NCBI GenBank assembly: GCA_002069125.1
Contig: MVZN01000020.1
Location: 1 to 46,695 of the forward strand
DNA from: Spirochaetes bacterium ADurb.BinA120
Lineage (GTDB): Bacteria; Spirochaetota; UBA4802; UBA5368
Reading direction: 5' to 3'
DNA: 46,695 nucleotides
Shown: positions 1 to 8,240 of the stretch, piece after piece
Position numbering within the stretch: position 1 is the first letter of the stretch
How the letters are laid out: every line of letters starts with the position of its first letter
Made by a program: the position numbers and the translations under genes
The notes under the pieces: model-generated
The model's database searches: none
Told to the model about the DNA's origin: nothing
What the model saw: only the letters and a program-made list of their open reading frames with translations

Positions 1-1597
1 CGGCACCACGCCCGACCATATCTGCGCTCTCAAAACGCGCCTCGCGGGGCTTTCCGGGCCGGTTTCCCGCGGCGCAAAGAGTTTTTCGTATATCACGAGC
101 CGCTTTGCGGCGATCGACACCCGCGCGCATGAGGGGCTTATCGTCATCGGCGAGCGGCTCAATCCCACCGCGCGCAAGAAGTTCGCCGAGGAGCTCAAAA
201 CCGGACAGTTCGCCTTTCTCCGCGAGGAGTCGCGCAAGCAGGTGGACGAGGGGGCGCACGCGCTCGACATCAACGTGGGCGTCCCCGGCATCGACGAGCC
301 GGCGGCCATGCGCGAGTGCCTCCGCATACTCTCCTCAACGGTCAAGACGCCGCTTATGATCGACTCCGACAACCCGGAGGTGCTCGAGGCGGCCCTATCG
401 CTCTATCCCGGCTCCGGCATAGTGAACTCCATAAGCGGAAAGGCGAAAAGCCTCGACTCGGTCGCGCTCCTCGTGCGGCGCTACGGCTTCTTCACCGTGG
501 CCCTCTGCATGGACGAGAGCGGCATCCACCGCGAGGCCGACAGGCGCATCGCGATCGGCGAACGCCTTATCGGGGAGCTCGAGCGGCGAGGCATAGCCCC
601 GGAGCGTGTCTTTATCGACCCGCTCATCCTTACCGAAAGCGCCGAGCCCGGCGCCGCGCTCGAGACCCTCAAGGTGATAGAGCACTTCGCGAAGATGGGG
701 ATAAAGACGAGCATCGGGCTGAGCAACATCTCCTTCGGCCTGCCGGCGCGCAGGCACATCAACAACGTCTTTCTGCGCCTTGCTCGCGAAAAGGGCCTCT
801 CCGCGGCCATAGTGAACCCCTCGGCGCTGACGGCAGAAGCAGGCTATTCGGCCGAGGAGAGGCACGCACTCGACTTTTTAACAGGCAAGGACCCCGGCGC
901 GGTGCGCTATATAGCCTTTGTGAGCGGAAGAGAGACCGATGCGGAAGCGAAGCCGGCCAAACGGGCCGAACATTCTGGCCCCATCGAAACTATCCATTCC
1001 ATGGTGGTGGATGGCGACAGCGACGCCATCGCCCCGGCCGTGGAGGCCGCCCTCAAAGAGCATGCCCCGGACCTCATCATGAACGAGGGACTAATTAAAG
1101 GGCTGGAGCGCGTCGGCGAGCTCTACTCCACGGGGGAGTACTTTCTTCCGCAGATGATAGCCTCCGCCAATGCCATGAAAAAGGGCTTCGCGCTCCTCAA
1201 GCCTTTGCTCTCCACCGCCTCCTCGCGGAAGCTTGGCAGGGTGGTAATCTGCACGGTGCGCGGCGACGTACACGACATAGGCAAGAACATTGTGGCCATG
1301 ATGCTCGAGAACCACGGATTCGAGGTCACCGACCTGGGCAAGGACGTGCCCTCCGAGGAGGTGGTCGCCGCCGCGAAGAGGCTGGACGCGGACATCGTCT
1401 GTCTGAGCTCGCTTCTTACCACGACCATGAGCGAGATGCGCGCCGTCGCGGAGCTGGTCCGCTCCGGGGGGCTGGGCGCGAAGCTCCTTATAGGCGGCGC
1501 GGTCGTAAATGAGGAGTACGCGCGCGGCATTGGGGCGCACTACGCCCCGGACGCGGTTTCGGGCGTTGCCAAAGCCAGGGAGCTTATGGGTCGCTGA
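1..1597 (+). CDS. metH: Cobalamin-dependent methionine synthase, 3' part (short form)
   Basis: Transfers a methyl group from methyl-tetrahydrofolate through cobalamin to homocysteine. The gene enters from outside the window; the reading frame starts at base 2. The first residues (GTTPDHI) are the end of the homocysteine/zinc domain. A pterin-binding domain follows (GERLNPT near bases 140-160, DINVGVPGID near 270-300), then the helical cap domain and the B12-binding Rossmann domain with the cobalt-ligand motif DVHDIG (about 1266-1283). The protein stops right after the B12 domain, so the C-terminal SAM-dependent reactivation domain of E. coli MetH is absent, as in the short MetH of Thermotoga-like organisms. 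Reactivation must therefore use a separate protein or another electron route. The domain order is visible; lack of the reactivation domain is certain because the stop codon at 1595 is inside the window. Confidence 0.93.
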   Translation, partial: GTTPDHICALKTRLAGLSGPVSRGAKSFSYITSRFAAIDTRAHEGLIVIGERLNPTARKKFAEELKTGQFAFLREESRKQVDEGAHALDINVGVPGIDEPAAMRECLRILSSTVKTPLMIDSDNPEVLEAALSLYPGSGIVNSISGKAKSLDSVALLVRRYGFFTVALCMDESGIHREADRRIAIGERLIGELERRGIAPERVFIDPLILTESAEPGAALETLKVIEHFAKMGIKTSIGLSNISFGLPARRHINNVFLRLAREKGLSAAIVNPSALTAEAGYSAEERHALDFLTGKDPGAVRYIAFVSGRETDAEAKPAKRAEHSGPIETIHSMVVDGDSDAIAPAVEAALKEHAPDLIMNEGLIKGLERVGELYSTGEYFLPQMIASANAMKKGFALLKPLLSTASSRKLGRVVICTVRGDVHDIGKNIVAMMLENHGFEVTDLGKDVPSEEVVAAAKRLDADIVCLSSLLTTTMSEMRAVAELVRSGGLGAKLLIGGAVVNEEYARGIGAHYAPDAVSGVAKARELMGR

Positions 1598-1723
1598 TGA
1601 CCCGCATGGGACGGCGGCGACTCGAAGCCTTCGGGCATAAAAACGGAGCCCCCACCGGCCCAGACATCACCAGCATCCCTTGACTTTCTATGGAACAATC
1701 CCCGTTCGAGTGAACCTTCCCAG

Positions 1724-1755
1724 GGCGCCTTGGCGGCGCCGGCCCTTCCCTTTTT
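1724..1755 (+). terminator. Weak candidate terminator of metH
   Basis: Two GGCGCC arms (1724-1729 and 1735-1740) can form a short GC-rich hairpin with a five-base loop. The T-run (1751-1755) lies ten bases beyond the stem, which is far for an intrinsic terminator, so this is only a candidate. Confidence 0.3.
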
Positions 1756-1777
1756 AGCCCTTTTCGACATATTTTTG

Positions 1778-1805
1778 TTGACATAACCCCTCCGGGCGCG
1801 AATAT
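1778..1805 (+). promoter_or_regulatory. Candidate sigma-70 promoter of the qrc operon
   Basis: A perfect -35 TTGACA (1778-1783) is followed after 16 bases by GAATAT (1800-1805) as a moderate -10. It lies about 120 bases before the qrcA start, which is the first gene of the operon. Confidence 0.4.
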
Positions 1806-1924
1806 CGGAAAAAGGCTCGATGGCCCAATTTTCCTTAATAATTCATGTTCTTTTTCATATTCAACTTGAAGCAGGCCGCCTCCCAGGCCGCCGGCGTCAT
1901 CTTTCATGATAAAGGAGACAGCGT

Positions 1925-2443
1925 GTGAAACGGCTACGATCATTGATGCTTTTCTTCCTTCCCTTTGTTGTATTTACGTACGGTTCGTTCATAGTGTTTC
2001 AGTCCGCCTGCGACAGCGCGATGAACCTGCGGGCCGAGAAACGCCTTCCTTTCAACCACAAATCCCATGTAACCAAGTACGATGCCTCCGACTGCGAGCT
2101 CTGCCACGGTTTCTACGAGGGGGGCCGGTTCAAGGGGCTTCCCACAGTCGGCGACTGCAAGATGTGCCACGACGGCGACACGGCCAAGGAGAAGGACTTC
2201 TTTAAGGACTTCAAGGACACCGACAAGCCCTGGACCGCGTGGGCCAAGCAGCCCGATCTGGTGTACTTCAGCCACATGGCCGTCATGAAGAACAACAAGA
2301 CGGCGCGATGCGCCTCGTGCCATGGCGACAAGGCCAATTCGATGACGACGGCGAAAATAAAGGGCAAGATGCCGATGGGCCAGTGCATGGACTGCCACAC
2401 CTCACTTGGAATCAGCAACGCCTGTGCGGTCTGTCACGATTGA
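1925..2443 (+). CDS. qrcA: Pentahaem cytochrome c subunit, QrcA-like
   Basis: This is the periplasmic electron-entry subunit of a Qrc-type menaquinone reductase. The 172-residue protein starts at GTG, chosen for the AAAGGAG six bases upstream. An N-terminal basic stretch and a hydrophobic segment (about residues 8-27) form a signal anchor. Five c-type haem motifs follow: CELCH (57-61), CKMCH (78-82), CASCH (129-133), CMDCH (154-158) and CAVCH (167-171). Histidines in FNHKSH (45, 48) and FSH (117) look like distal ligands as in the cytochrome c3/c7 fold. The Qrc cytochrome described in Desulfovibrio vulgaris carries six haems, so this one appears to have one fewer. It is the first gene of a tight operon with qrcB-qrcC-qrcD, and that order is what identifies it. 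ActA of alternative complex III is the nearest alternative. Confidence 0.85.
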   Translation: MKRLRSLMLFFLPFVVFTYGSFIVFQSACDSAMNLRAEKRLPFNHKSHVTKYDASDCELCHGFYEGGRFKGLPTVGDCKMCHDGDTAKEKDFFKDFKDTDKPWTAWAKQPDLVYFSHMAVMKNNKTARCASCHGDKANSMTTAKIKGKMPMGQCMDCHTSLGISNACAVCHD

Positions 2444-2492
2444 ACTAACGGCCGCGCCACGATCAAATATCGAACGAGGAGCAATTTAACCC

Positions 2493-4460
2493 ATGGAAAA
2501 GCTTGAAAGACGCGAAGTCATATTGATGGCAGGCGGCGCCGTGGCGGGAGCCGCGGTAGGTACGGTTTTCTCGGGAGCGCCCTTCCTCGGCCTCCAATGG
2601 CTGGTGGAGTGGACCCAGGACCAGCATGTGCCCGCCCCGGGCGAAGAATCATACCTGCAGGGCAAGTGCCTGCTCTGCCCGAGCGCCTGCCCCATCTCGG
2701 TCCGCATGATAGGGAACCGGGCGGTAAAGGTGGAAACAGCGAATAACGGATGCTACAGGCCGCAGCTCGCCATTCAGATGCTTTATCATCCCGAGCGTTT
2801 AAAAAGCCCGCTTAAGCGTGCGGGCAAAAAAGGCTCCGGCAAGTTTGCGCCCGTCAGTTGGGAGGAGGCCATAAAGGATATAGCCGCGAAAATCGACGAG
2901 CTGCGCTCGGGCGGCAAGGCCGCCGAGATCGCCGCGATAAACGGCGCGGGCGCCTTCGCCTCGGCCGAGGTGCTTAAGCGCCTCGTCAAATCCGCCGGGA
3001 GCCCCAACGTGTACTCCGAGCCCTGCTATTCGAGCCTTTCGGCGGCCGCTTCGGGCCTAACCCAGGGACAGTCCGCCTCGATATATTACGATTTCGAAAA
3101 CGCCGACTTCATCCTCAGCTTCGGCGCCCGGCTCGTGGAGGGCTGGGGCGGCGATCCGGGCAGGATGAACAGGGCCTTCGTGGACTGGAAGAGACGCGGA
3201 GCGCGGTACGTGCAGATCGACACAGTCTGTACACGAAGCGCATCGGCCGCCGACAGGTGGGTGCCGCTGAACGCCGGAACCGAAACGGTCCTGGCCCTCG
3301 GCATAGCCAACCAGCTTATAGCCATGGGGCGCCGCTCGGCCGGGGCCAATTTCGCCCAGTGGTCGCAGATCGTGATAAACGACTACACCCCCGAGCGCGT
3401 GGCTGAGATTACCGGCGTGGGCGTGGACGCGATAAAGGAGATCGCCGCCGAGTTCGCCAGGGCGCGCAATCCCATTGCGGTGGCCGGCAGAGGGGCCTCG
3501 GCCGTTTCCTCGTCCTCCGTGGAGTTCGCCGCCATCCAGGCGCTCAACAGCATGGTGGGAAGCCTCGGCCGCCGGGGAGGCGTGATGCTTGCCGATTACT
3601 CCGGCCTCGGCGATGTGGCCCTTAACGCGCAGGCCGCGAAGGGCCTGGACGACTTCATTAAAAACGGCTCGGCCGGGCTTCTCTTCATTAACGATGCCAA
3701 CCCGGTCCACCGCAGCGTTTACGGAAAGACGCTCGCCGACAAGATGAAAAAGGACGGGATGGTGGTGGCCCTCATGCCTCTGCTTAACGACTCCGCCGCC
3801 TACGCCGACTATGTGCTTCCAACCATCTCGTCCATAGAGGGGGAACCGATCGAAGCGCGCTTCAAGTCGATGCACCCCGTGGACGCCCTGCTCTCGATAG
3901 CCGGGGCGGTCAAGGGACTCGAAAACGCTCTCCCGTGGAAATCCTTCAAGGACGTATATCCGCTCATCGGCAGGCTTAACCTGAGGGGCGCCGGAAACTT
4001 CGCTTTTCCGGTCGGGCTCTTAAAGGACTATCTTGCCGGATTCGCAAAGAAAATCGGCGACAAGAAATATCCGCTCGCGCTGGTCCCCGTCGAGGCGCCC
4101 ATGGTGGGCGACGGCGACGGGATGGCGCTTCCCTATGTACTGAAGGGCCTCGACGGCCTTACCCTGACCGGCAGCAAGCTGTGGGTGATGATGAACCCGG
4201 ACACGGCGAAACAGGAGGGCGTTTCGGAAGGCTCGAGGATCGATATCGAGTCTTCGCGGGGCGAGATAGGCAGCGTGAAGGTCCACATCACGAAGACGGT
4301 CGCTCCCGGCGCGGTGGCGATTCCGCTTGGATTCGGCCACGAGTTCTATACCAAATACGCCGGGGACAAGGGCGTCAACGCGAAGGAAATAATGTCCGAT
4401 GATATAGATCCCATATCCGGTGCCGCCGACTGGTGGTTTACCAGGGTAAAAATCAGCTAA
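2493..4460 (+). CDS. qrcB: Molybdopterin-oxidoreductase-family large subunit, QrcB-like
   Basis: This is the large extracytoplasmic subunit of the Qrc complex. The 655 residues belong to the DMSO-reductase/formate-dehydrogenase fold. The N-terminus has a twin-arginine-like ERREVILMAGGA stretch (5-16) running into a hydrophobic segment, consistent with Tat export or anchoring. Four cysteines (C59, C62, C66, C87; CxxC-x3-C-x20-C) can bind an Fe-S cluster; the last spacing is shorter than the 26-28 residues usual in the family. The C-terminal dinucleotide-binding-like domain (about 540-655) is present. In characterised Qrc and alternative complex III this subunit has lost molybdenum and acts as a scaffold; I infer the same here but cannot show it. 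It lies 49 bases after qrcA and 14 bases before qrcC. Confidence 0.87.
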   Translation: MEKLERREVILMAGGAVAGAAVGTVFSGAPFLGLQWLVEWTQDQHVPAPGEESYLQGKCLLCPSACPISVRMIGNRAVKVETANNGCYRPQLAIQMLYHPERLKSPLKRAGKKGSGKFAPVSWEEAIKDIAAKIDELRSGGKAAEIAAINGAGAFASAEVLKRLVKSAGSPNVYSEPCYSSLSAAASGLTQGQSASIYYDFENADFILSFGARLVEGWGGDPGRMNRAFVDWKRRGARYVQIDTVCTRSASAADRWVPLNAGTETVLALGIANQLIAMGRRSAGANFAQWSQIVINDYTPERVAEITGVGVDAIKEIAAEFARARNPIAVAGRGASAVSSSSVEFAAIQALNSMVGSLGRRGGVMLADYSGLGDVALNAQAAKGLDDFIKNGSAGLLFINDANPVHRSVYGKTLADKMKKDGMVVALMPLLNDSAAYADYVLPTISSIEGEPIEARFKSMHPVDALLSIAGAVKGLENALPWKSFKDVYPLIGRLNLRGAGNFAFPVGLLKDYLAGFAKKIGDKKYPLALVPVEAPMVGDGDGMALPYVLKGLDGLTLTGSKLWVMMNPDTAKQEGVSEGSRIDIESSRGEIGSVKVHITKTVAPGAVAIPLGFGHEFYTKYAGDKGVNAKEIMSDDIDPISGAADWWFTRVKIS

Positions 4461-4474
4461 CGAGGTGATGATCA

Positions 4475-5335
4475 ATGAGCGGTCACGTAGCGCCAAAAAA
4501 GAAGGTAAGCGACATGAAGCGGCTGTGGGGCATGGCCATAGATCTCGATAAATGCACCGGATGCGGGGCCTGTCAGGTAGCCTGCAGCCAGGAAAACAAT
4601 ATGCCGATCTTCGACGACGATTCCGATCTTCCCAAGCGTGTGGTATTTCTCGACCTAATGAAGGTTACGAACGACAACGACAGGGACGCGAAGTTCGGCG
4701 ACGTAAAGGTCGCCTACCTCCCCAAGATGTGCATGCAGTGCGCCGGAAACGATCCCGACGATCCCCAGCCTCCCTGCGTTTCGGTATGCCCGGTCGTGGC
4801 GACCGACGTAGGCGACGACGGCGTGGTGAGCCAGATATGGTCCCGTTGCATCGGCTGCAGGTACTGCCAGGCCTCCTGCCCCTACGAGGCGCGCGTCTTC
4901 AACTGGTGGAAGCCCCGCTACGAAGGGAGCTTTAAGGAGGGCCTGAACCCCGACGTATCGATCGCTTCGCGCGGCACCGTGGTCAAGTGCACCTTCTGCA
5001 GCCACATCTGGAAGCGCGAGCGAGACAGGCTTATCGCTAAAGGCGTCACCGATATAAACGCCGTCCAGTACACGCCCGCCTGCGTAGCGGCCTGTCCTAC
5101 CGGGGCCATGGTATTCGGCGACCTAAAGGACCCGCAGTCGCCCGTATACGAGGAGAAGCTAAAGCGCGACCCGCGAGCCGTCCGCCTTGTTCACTCCATC
5201 GACGCGCTGAGGGACACAAACCCGGCGGAATATGAGCGCCGGACAAAGATAAAAAATTATCCGAACCCCAAGGTGTGGTATCTGACCAGCGACCAGTGGC
5301 TCAGGGAAAAACTGAGCGGATTCAAGAAATCCTAA
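4475..5335 (+). CDS. qrcC: Four-cluster ferredoxin-like subunit, QrcC-like
   Basis: This 286-residue Fe-S subunit should carry electrons between the periplasmic large subunit and the membrane subunit. Sixteen cysteines form four groups: C27/30/33/37, C86/89/101/105, C125/128/131/135 and C172/175/203/207, the pattern of the DmsB/NrfC/PsrB family. No signal peptide is seen, so it probably travels with QrcB through the Tat system. The ATG start follows a GAGGTGA ribosome-binding site ten bases upstream. The C-terminal 70 residues after the last cluster are charged and lack a membrane segment. The gene is embedded in the qrcABCD operon, which gives the specific call. Confidence 0.87.
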   Translation: MSGHVAPKKKVSDMKRLWGMAIDLDKCTGCGACQVACSQENNMPIFDDDSDLPKRVVFLDLMKVTNDNDRDAKFGDVKVAYLPKMCMQCAGNDPDDPQPPCVSVCPVVATDVGDDGVVSQIWSRCIGCRYCQASCPYEARVFNWWKPRYEGSFKEGLNPDVSIASRGTVVKCTFCSHIWKRERDRLIAKGVTDINAVQYTPACVAACPTGAMVFGDLKDPQSPVYEEKLKRDPRAVRLVHSIDALRDTNPAEYERRTKIKNYPNPKVWYLTSDQWLREKLSGFKKS

Positions 5336-5357
5336 GAGGACCACAAGGAGATCGACC

Positions 5358-6608
5358 GTGAAGAACGTAATTGAATGGATTAAAAACGAGTGGAACAGCT
5401 ACTCGAAGAACATGCGGATCGCCCTGGCCGTCCTCTTCGGGCTGGTCGCGCTTTTCGGCATCTTCGCAATCCAGATCCTGTTCTGGGGACTGGGATACAC
5501 CGACATGAACAATAATTTCGCCATGGGCATCTGGATCATCGGAGACCTGGGGCTTGTGGCGCTTGGGGGCGGGGCCTTCTTTACCGGCTTCTTCCTCTAC
5601 ATTCTCAGGGTGGACAAGCTCGAACCGCTCATCAACTCTACCGTTCTCCTGGGATTTATGTGCTATCTGTTCACCTTCATACTGCTGGTGTTCGACATCG
5701 GCCAGCCCCTGAGGGCATGGTTCGGCTATTCCTACCCCAACTGGGGCCCGGGCCTCATGCCGCAGTCGATGCTGACGGAAGTTGTATGGTGTCTGACCTT
5801 TTACTTCCTCGTGCTGTGCGTCGAGCTTATCCCCATTCCGCTGAAACACAAGATCGTCGACAAGATACCATTCTTCCATTACTTCGGGCACTACCTCCAC
5901 AAGCTCATGTGGATCATGGCCGCGGTCGGCACCTTCCTCTCGTTCTTTCACCAGGGCTCCCTGGGAGGCGGCATGTGGGGCGTTCTGTACGCCAAGCCGG
6001 GCTGGTTCCGCCCGCATTATTTCTTCCTGGCAATCGTGGCGGCGACCGCCGGGGGCACATCCTTCATGATGCTCATACCGAAGATCGCGGGCAGGATCAT
6101 GAAGAAGGAGGTCGCCCCGAAGGAGAGCTTCATGACCCTGGCGCGCATATCGGGCGTGATGTTCGTGTTCTATCTCATATTCAGGGGATACGACCTCTAC
6201 AGCCTGTTCAATACATACGCGCCGCTCGCCGACCGTAGTTACGCGGATATTCTTGGCGGTTATTACGGCTGGTGGGTCGTTATCGGGGAGTTACTCCTCT
6301 GCCTCGTCCCTATAGTCATCTTTAACGTCAAGAAACTCCGGGAGCAGGAAAAACTCCACTTCGCGGGTCTTGTTTCCGGGGTCGCCGCTATCTCACTTAG
6401 CAAGGTCGAGGCCGTGCTGCATGGTTTCTCGGTGCCGAATTTCTCCTGGAAGGGCTTCACCGCATATAACCCGACGGTACAGGAGTGGTTCATATTCCTC
6501 GGCTCGCTGGCCTGCATGACCCTCATCTATATGGCTTTCGCGCGCTTCTTCCCGCTCTTCCCGCATCTTGAAAAGGGCGGCCACGGCGAGGGCGAGGCGA
6601 CCGCCTGA
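5358..6608 (+). CDS. qrcD: NrfD/PsrC-type quinone-interacting membrane subunit, QrcD-like
   Basis: This is the integral-membrane subunit that should interact with menaquinone. The 416 residues contain about ten hydrophobic helices, beginning near residue 22. The segment around residues 190-235 (HQGSLGGGMWG, then GWFRPHYFF) matches the conserved core of NrfD proteins. The GTG start is placed by AAGGAG eight bases upstream. In Desulfovibrio Qrc this subunit is linked to energy conservation by proton movement, which is inferred here from family membership. It is the last gene of the operon and is followed after 18 bases by a strong terminator. Confidence 0.88.
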   Translation: MKNVIEWIKNEWNSYSKNMRIALAVLFGLVALFGIFAIQILFWGLGYTDMNNNFAMGIWIIGDLGLVALGGGAFFTGFFLYILRVDKLEPLINSTVLLGFMCYLFTFILLVFDIGQPLRAWFGYSYPNWGPGLMPQSMLTEVVWCLTFYFLVLCVELIPIPLKHKIVDKIPFFHYFGHYLHKLMWIMAAVGTFLSFFHQGSLGGGMWGVLYAKPGWFRPHYFFLAIVAATAGGTSFMMLIPKIAGRIMKKEVAPKESFMTLARISGVMFVFYLIFRGYDLYSLFNTYAPLADRSYADILGGYYGWWVVIGELLLCLVPIVIFNVKKLREQEKLHFAGLVSGVAAISLSKVEAVLHGFSVPNFSWKGFTAYNPTVQEWFIFLGSLACMTLIYMAFARFFPLFPHLEKGGHGEGEATA

Positions 6609-6626
6609 GCTTCTCTCAGTGAAACG

Positions 6627-6656
6627 AAAAAACCCCGCTTATAAGCGGGGTTTTTT
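6627..6656. terminator. Bidirectional intrinsic terminator between qrcD and folD
   Basis: Arms CCCCGCTT (6633-6640) and AAGCGGGG (6643-6650) pair perfectly and are flanked by A-run and T-run, so the structure ends in a U-tract whichever strand is transcribed. It lies between the converging qrcD and folD genes and can serve both. Confidence 0.85.
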
Positions 6657-6667
6657 GTGGGATCGCG

Positions 6668-6759
6668 GCGACGATGCCATCGTCTCGTACGGGCGACGAT
6701 GCCATCGTCTCGTACGGGCGACGATGCCATCGTCTCGTACGGGCGACGATGCCATCGTC
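6668..6759. repeat. 25-bp tandem repeat, about 3.7 copies, each with an internal hairpin
   Basis: Three identical 25-bp units start at 6668, 6693 and 6718; a fourth partial copy runs from 6743 to about 6759. Every unit holds the inverted repeat GACGATG-C-CATCGTC and the palindrome CGTACG. There are no variable spacers, so it is not CRISPR. It sits in the 3' region shared by qrcD and folD, beyond the terminator. A reading frame that crosses it is not a credible gene. It resembles the short intergenic hairpin repeats that spread between genes in many bacteria. Confidence 0.9.
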
Positions 6760-6788
6760 GCTTTCAGGAAGCATGAGACTCCATATAT

Positions 6789-7679
6789 CTACGATCCTTC
6801 CCGGTGCATCCTGAAGGCCTTAAGCGTGTTGGAGAGCAGCATGGCTATGGTCATGGGTCCCACACCCCCGGGCACGGGGGTTATGGCCGATGCGAGCTTT
6901 TCGACTTCGTCGAACTTTACGTCGCCCACCAGTTTCGTCTTCGAGGGGTCGTCGGGATGCGCTATGCGGTTCATGCCCACGTCGATGACCACCACACCCT
7001 CCTTTACCATTGGGCCGGTAATGGTATTGGGCCTTCCCGCCGCCACCACGAGTATATCGGCCTGGCGCGTATAATACGATATGTCTGGGGCGGCCGTATG
7101 GCAGACCGTTACCACGCAGTCGGCGTCCTTTTTCTTCTGGAGCATCATGGCGGCCATGGGCTTTCCGACTATGTTGCTGCGCCCCACCACAACCAGGTGC
7201 CTGCCCTTGAGGTCCGGCACGGCCCTGTTTATGAGGACCTTGCACCCCTGGGGCGTACAGGGCAGGAAGCCCTTCTCGTCGCCTATTAGGATTTTTCCGA
7301 CATTCGCCGGATGGAAGGCGTCGACGTCCTTTCCGGGATCGATGCGGTCGATGATGGCGGATTCGTCCATGTGCCCCGGCAGGGGAAGCTGGACCAGTAT
7401 GCCGTCCACATCGCTACGGGCATTGAGTTCGTCCACTAAGGACACCAGCTCCCGCATGGGTGTGCCCGCCGGAAGCGTGTGCTGAAACGACGCAAAGCCG
7501 ACCTCTTCGCAGGCCCTGCCCTTGTTCCGGACGTACACGGCCGAAGCCGGGTCATCGCCCACCAGTACCACCGCAAGTCCAGGGACAGCGCCGTACCTCT
7601 CCTTGAGGGCGGCCGCCTCGCTTTTTATTTCCTCCCGTATCTCGGAGGCGATCTGTTTTCCGTCAATAATCATTGCCAT
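6789..7679 (-). CDS. folD: Bifunctional methylene-THF dehydrogenase / methenyl-THF cyclohydrolase
   Basis: FolD interconverts 5,10-methylene- and 10-formyl-tetrahydrofolate with NADP in the cytoplasm. The 296-residue protein has the catalytic Y49-VRN-K53, the QLPLPGH motif (97-103), the Rossmann motif GRSNIVGKP (166-174) and the C-terminal PVPGGVGPMT signature. The start at 7679 is chosen because a clear AAAGGAG lies six bases upstream; an in-frame extension to 7739 would add twenty residues that do not resemble FolD. It is the last gene of the amrS-rtcB-archease-folD group, though a possible own promoter lies in the 126-base gap before it. Confidence 0.97.
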   Translation of the reverse strand: MAMIIDGKQIASEIREEIKSEAAALKERYGAVPGLAVVLVGDDPASAVYVRNKGRACEEVGFASFQHTLPAGTPMRELVSLVDELNARSDVDGILVQLPLPGHMDESAIIDRIDPGKDVDAFHPANVGKILIGDEKGFLPCTPQGCKVLINRAVPDLKGRHLVVVGRSNIVGKPMAAMMLQKKKDADCVVTVCHTAAPDISYYTRQADILVVAAGRPNTITGPMVKEGVVVIDVGMNRIAHPDDPSKTKLVGDVKFDEVEKLASAITPVPGGVGPMTIAMLLSNTLKAFRMHREGS

Positions 7680-7730
7680 AAAGTATCTCCTTTCACCTTT
7701 GACCCGTCGGAACCGAATGGGGATGCCGCC

Positions 7731-7759
7731 AGATTCCAAAAATAATAGCGTTCTGTCAA
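7731..7759 (-). promoter_or_regulatory. Candidate promoter of folD
   Basis: On the minus strand a perfect TTGACA (7754-7759) stands 17 bases from GAATCT (7731-7736). The -35 is good and the -10 is poor. The position, about 50 bases before the chosen folD start, is suitable. Confidence 0.35.
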
Positions 7760-7785
7760 TACTTTGTGTTGCATCAGCGAAAGAG

Positions 7786-7800
7786 GGCGCCGGAGGCGCC
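7786..7800 (-). terminator. Weak hairpin after archease
   Basis: Two GGCGCC arms (7786-7791 and 7795-7800) form a GC-rich hairpin just after the archease stop. Only a broken pyrimidine tract (CTCTTTC) follows on the minus strand, so termination would be partial at best. Confidence 0.35.
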
Positions 7801-7805
7801 GCCGT

Positions 7806-8237
7806 CTATACGTCGAACACGACGGTCGCGGTCCAGATGCCGCCCTCGCGCCGCACCGAGAACCTGTGCATGGTGACCGCCTTTACGTCCACTACGAAGC
7901 GGTGGACCGCCGGATCGATTCTTTCGGCAAGTGCATCGCAGCGCACGATGGCGTCGGCGGCGCCGAGCTCCACCTCAGCCGCGGAGGGGACGACAATGAG
8001 TCCTTCGGCATCCTTGTGGTACAGGAGCTCGTCCAGAAACAGATGCAGCAGGGCCTCGATCGATTCGGCCTGGAGTTCGAATCTCATTGGAGGGGCGCCC
8101 GAAGAAGGTCCCATGTCTTCCAACATTGCGGCCCACAGCGCGGCGCCGGCCTCGACAAAGAGGGCGCCGGGGCTCCCGGCGCTTATCTTGAAGGCGACAT
8201 CGGCCCTGGTGATATCGTCAATCCGTTCGAAGGCCAC
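7806..8237 (-). CDS. Archease, RtcB cofactor protein
   Basis: Archease speeds guanylylation and turnover of the RNA ligase RtcB. The 143-residue length is normal. The N-terminus (FERIDDITRADVAFKISA, residues 3-20) aligns with the usual EHTADIAYEISG region, but the conserved histidine is lost while the ADV aspartate remains. The middle LLHLFLDELLYHKD (about residues 64-77) and the end VKAVTMHRFSV match the family. The GTG start lies three bases after the rtcB stop, with GGG in the rtcB tail as ribosome-binding site, so the two are translationally linked. The context with rtcB makes the call secure despite the divergent N-terminal motif. Confidence 0.88.
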   Translation of the reverse strand: MAFERIDDITRADVAFKISAGSPGALFVEAGAALWAAMLEDMGPSSGAPPMRFELQAESIEALLHLFLDELLYHKDAEGLIVVPSAAEVELGAADAIVRCDALAERIDPAVHRFVVDVKAVTMHRFSVRREGGIWTATVVFDV

Positions 8238-8240
8238 GGC

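Larger units (their letters stand above)
1598..1924. other. Intergenic region between metH and the qrc operon
   Basis: This 327-bp stretch has no convincing reading frame. It holds a weak GGCGCC/GGCGCC hairpin followed by T-rich DNA (about 1724-1755), a TTGACA-type promoter candidate (1778-1805), an AT-rich tract near 1836-1870 and the strong ribosome-binding site AAAGGAG at about 1913-1919 that serves qrcA. Confidence 0.5.

Noticed and set aside
5322-6017. Minus-strand frame of 231 codons opposite qrcD
   Set aside because: The product is rich in Glu/His/Gln as expected for the complement of a hydrophobic membrane-protein gene.
6668-6759. CRISPR array
   Set aside because: Units are contiguous with no variable spacers and no cas genes are nearby.
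6568-7074. Possible protein running through the 25-bp repeat array
   Set aside because: It spans the qrcD end, a terminator, the repeats and the folD complement; the composition is unlike a real protein.
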